Below are positions 63,851 through 64,000 of a stretch of DNA of 64,000 nt, piece after piece. The position numbers were made by a program, and so were the translations under genes. Source of the stretch: Flagellimonas pelagia. GTDB taxonomy: Bacteria > Bacteroidota > Bacteroidia > Flavobacteriales > Flavobacteriaceae. The notes beneath the pieces were generated by a model, which made no database searches, was not told the DNA's origin, and saw only the letters and a program-made list of their open reading frames with translations. The DNA is taken from NCBI RefSeq assembly GCF_003584135.1, contig NZ_QXFI01000026.1, positions 1 to 64,000 of the forward strand, in the 5' to 3' direction. How positions within the stretch are numbered: position 1 is the stretch's first letter; every line of letters starts with the position of its first letter.

Positions 63851-64000
63851 ATGACAAATCATATCACAACCACTTGGTTAGGTGGAATGGCGTTTGAAAG
63901 CAACAACCCCTCTGGGCATACCTTAAAGATTGATGCGGGACCCGAAAGTGGTGGCGATGGCTCGGGTTTTAGGCCCAAGGCATTGATGTTGTCCTCTTTG
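63851..64000 (+). CDS. OsmC-family protein, N-terminal part (partial)
   Basis: Fifty codons up to the window end: MTNHITTTWLGGMAFESNNP, then HTLKIDAGPESGGDGSGFRP and KALMLSSL. This is the start of OsmC/Ohr-like thiol peroxidases (the GFRPKALMLSSL stretch precedes the first active-site Cys, which lies beyond the window). Divergent from the AhpD-like gene, 55 bp between starts, suggesting shared regulation. Confidence 0.85.
   Translation, partial: MTNHITTTWLGGMAFESNNPSGHTLKIDAGPESGGDGSGFRPKALMLSSL

Noticed and set aside
1..64000. CRISPR arrays, rRNA, phage or transposase genes
   Set aside because: Scanned for regularly spaced repeats, rRNA signatures and DDE/tyrosine recombinase motifs; none seen. 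The only tandem pattern is the permease array itself.

Overview
The window reads as chromosome of a marine-type Flavobacteriaceae bacterium (Bacteroidota). The support is the gene content and order (pdxA, DUF177, rpmF, fabH, accB, accC), Bacteroidota-type promoters (TTG, about 19 nt, TAnnTTTG), A-rich leaders in place of Shine-Dalgarno sequences, tRNA without encoded CCA, and roughly 40-45% GC over most of the sequence. I cannot fix the genus from sequence alone.

Layout. 1-833: the end of a GMC-type oxidoreductase and its gluconate-2-dehydrogenase-subunit-3-like partner, a clearly GC-richer module closed by a strong terminator. 1041-3656: secreted M14 peptidase. 3657-4139: a gene-poor stretch with a terminator, a cluster of DnaA-box-like words around a palindrome, and a tRNA-Arg(ACG) with unusual loop bases. 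4140-6772: divergent TauE/SafE-like permease and sodium:solute symporter. 6769-8470: riboflavin synthase and PdxA, divergent. 8509-12451: DUF177, L32, FabH, AccB and AccC (ribosome and fatty-acid initiation). 12487-13605: FAD oxidoreductase.

13717-49354 is the centre of interest: one minus-strand run of 17 genes, about 35.6 kb, with spacers of only 8-71 nt. In transcription order it is a TolC-like outer-membrane channel, a HlyD/MacA-like adaptor, a MacB/LolD-type ATPase, thirteen different double-length (about 770-816 aa) FtsX/MacB-like permeases, and a second, divergent ATPase. Transcribed away from it is a sigma-54 activator (49557) and a histidine kinase with almost no periplasmic part (50921). 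A sigma-54-type promoter can be read just upstream of the TolC gene, and a long inverted repeat lies about 90-130 bp upstream of the predicted start, where an activator would bind. I infer one tripartite export (or flux-sensing) machine in which thirteen interchangeable permeases share one adaptor and channel, switched on by a sigma-54 two-component system. The substrate is unknown.

52285-63795: mostly housekeeping genes: a GreA-C-terminal-like protein, ArfB, an ABC ATPase, a 129-bp palindromic element, a prolyl oligopeptidase lipoprotein, Asd, MscL, Alr, Tdk, a conserved unknown protein, RsmI, a secreted desuccinylase-like protein, a UDG-family protein and an AhpD-like protein. The window ends inside an OsmC-like gene. 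I saw no rRNA, CRISPR array, phage gene or insertion sequence with a transposase.
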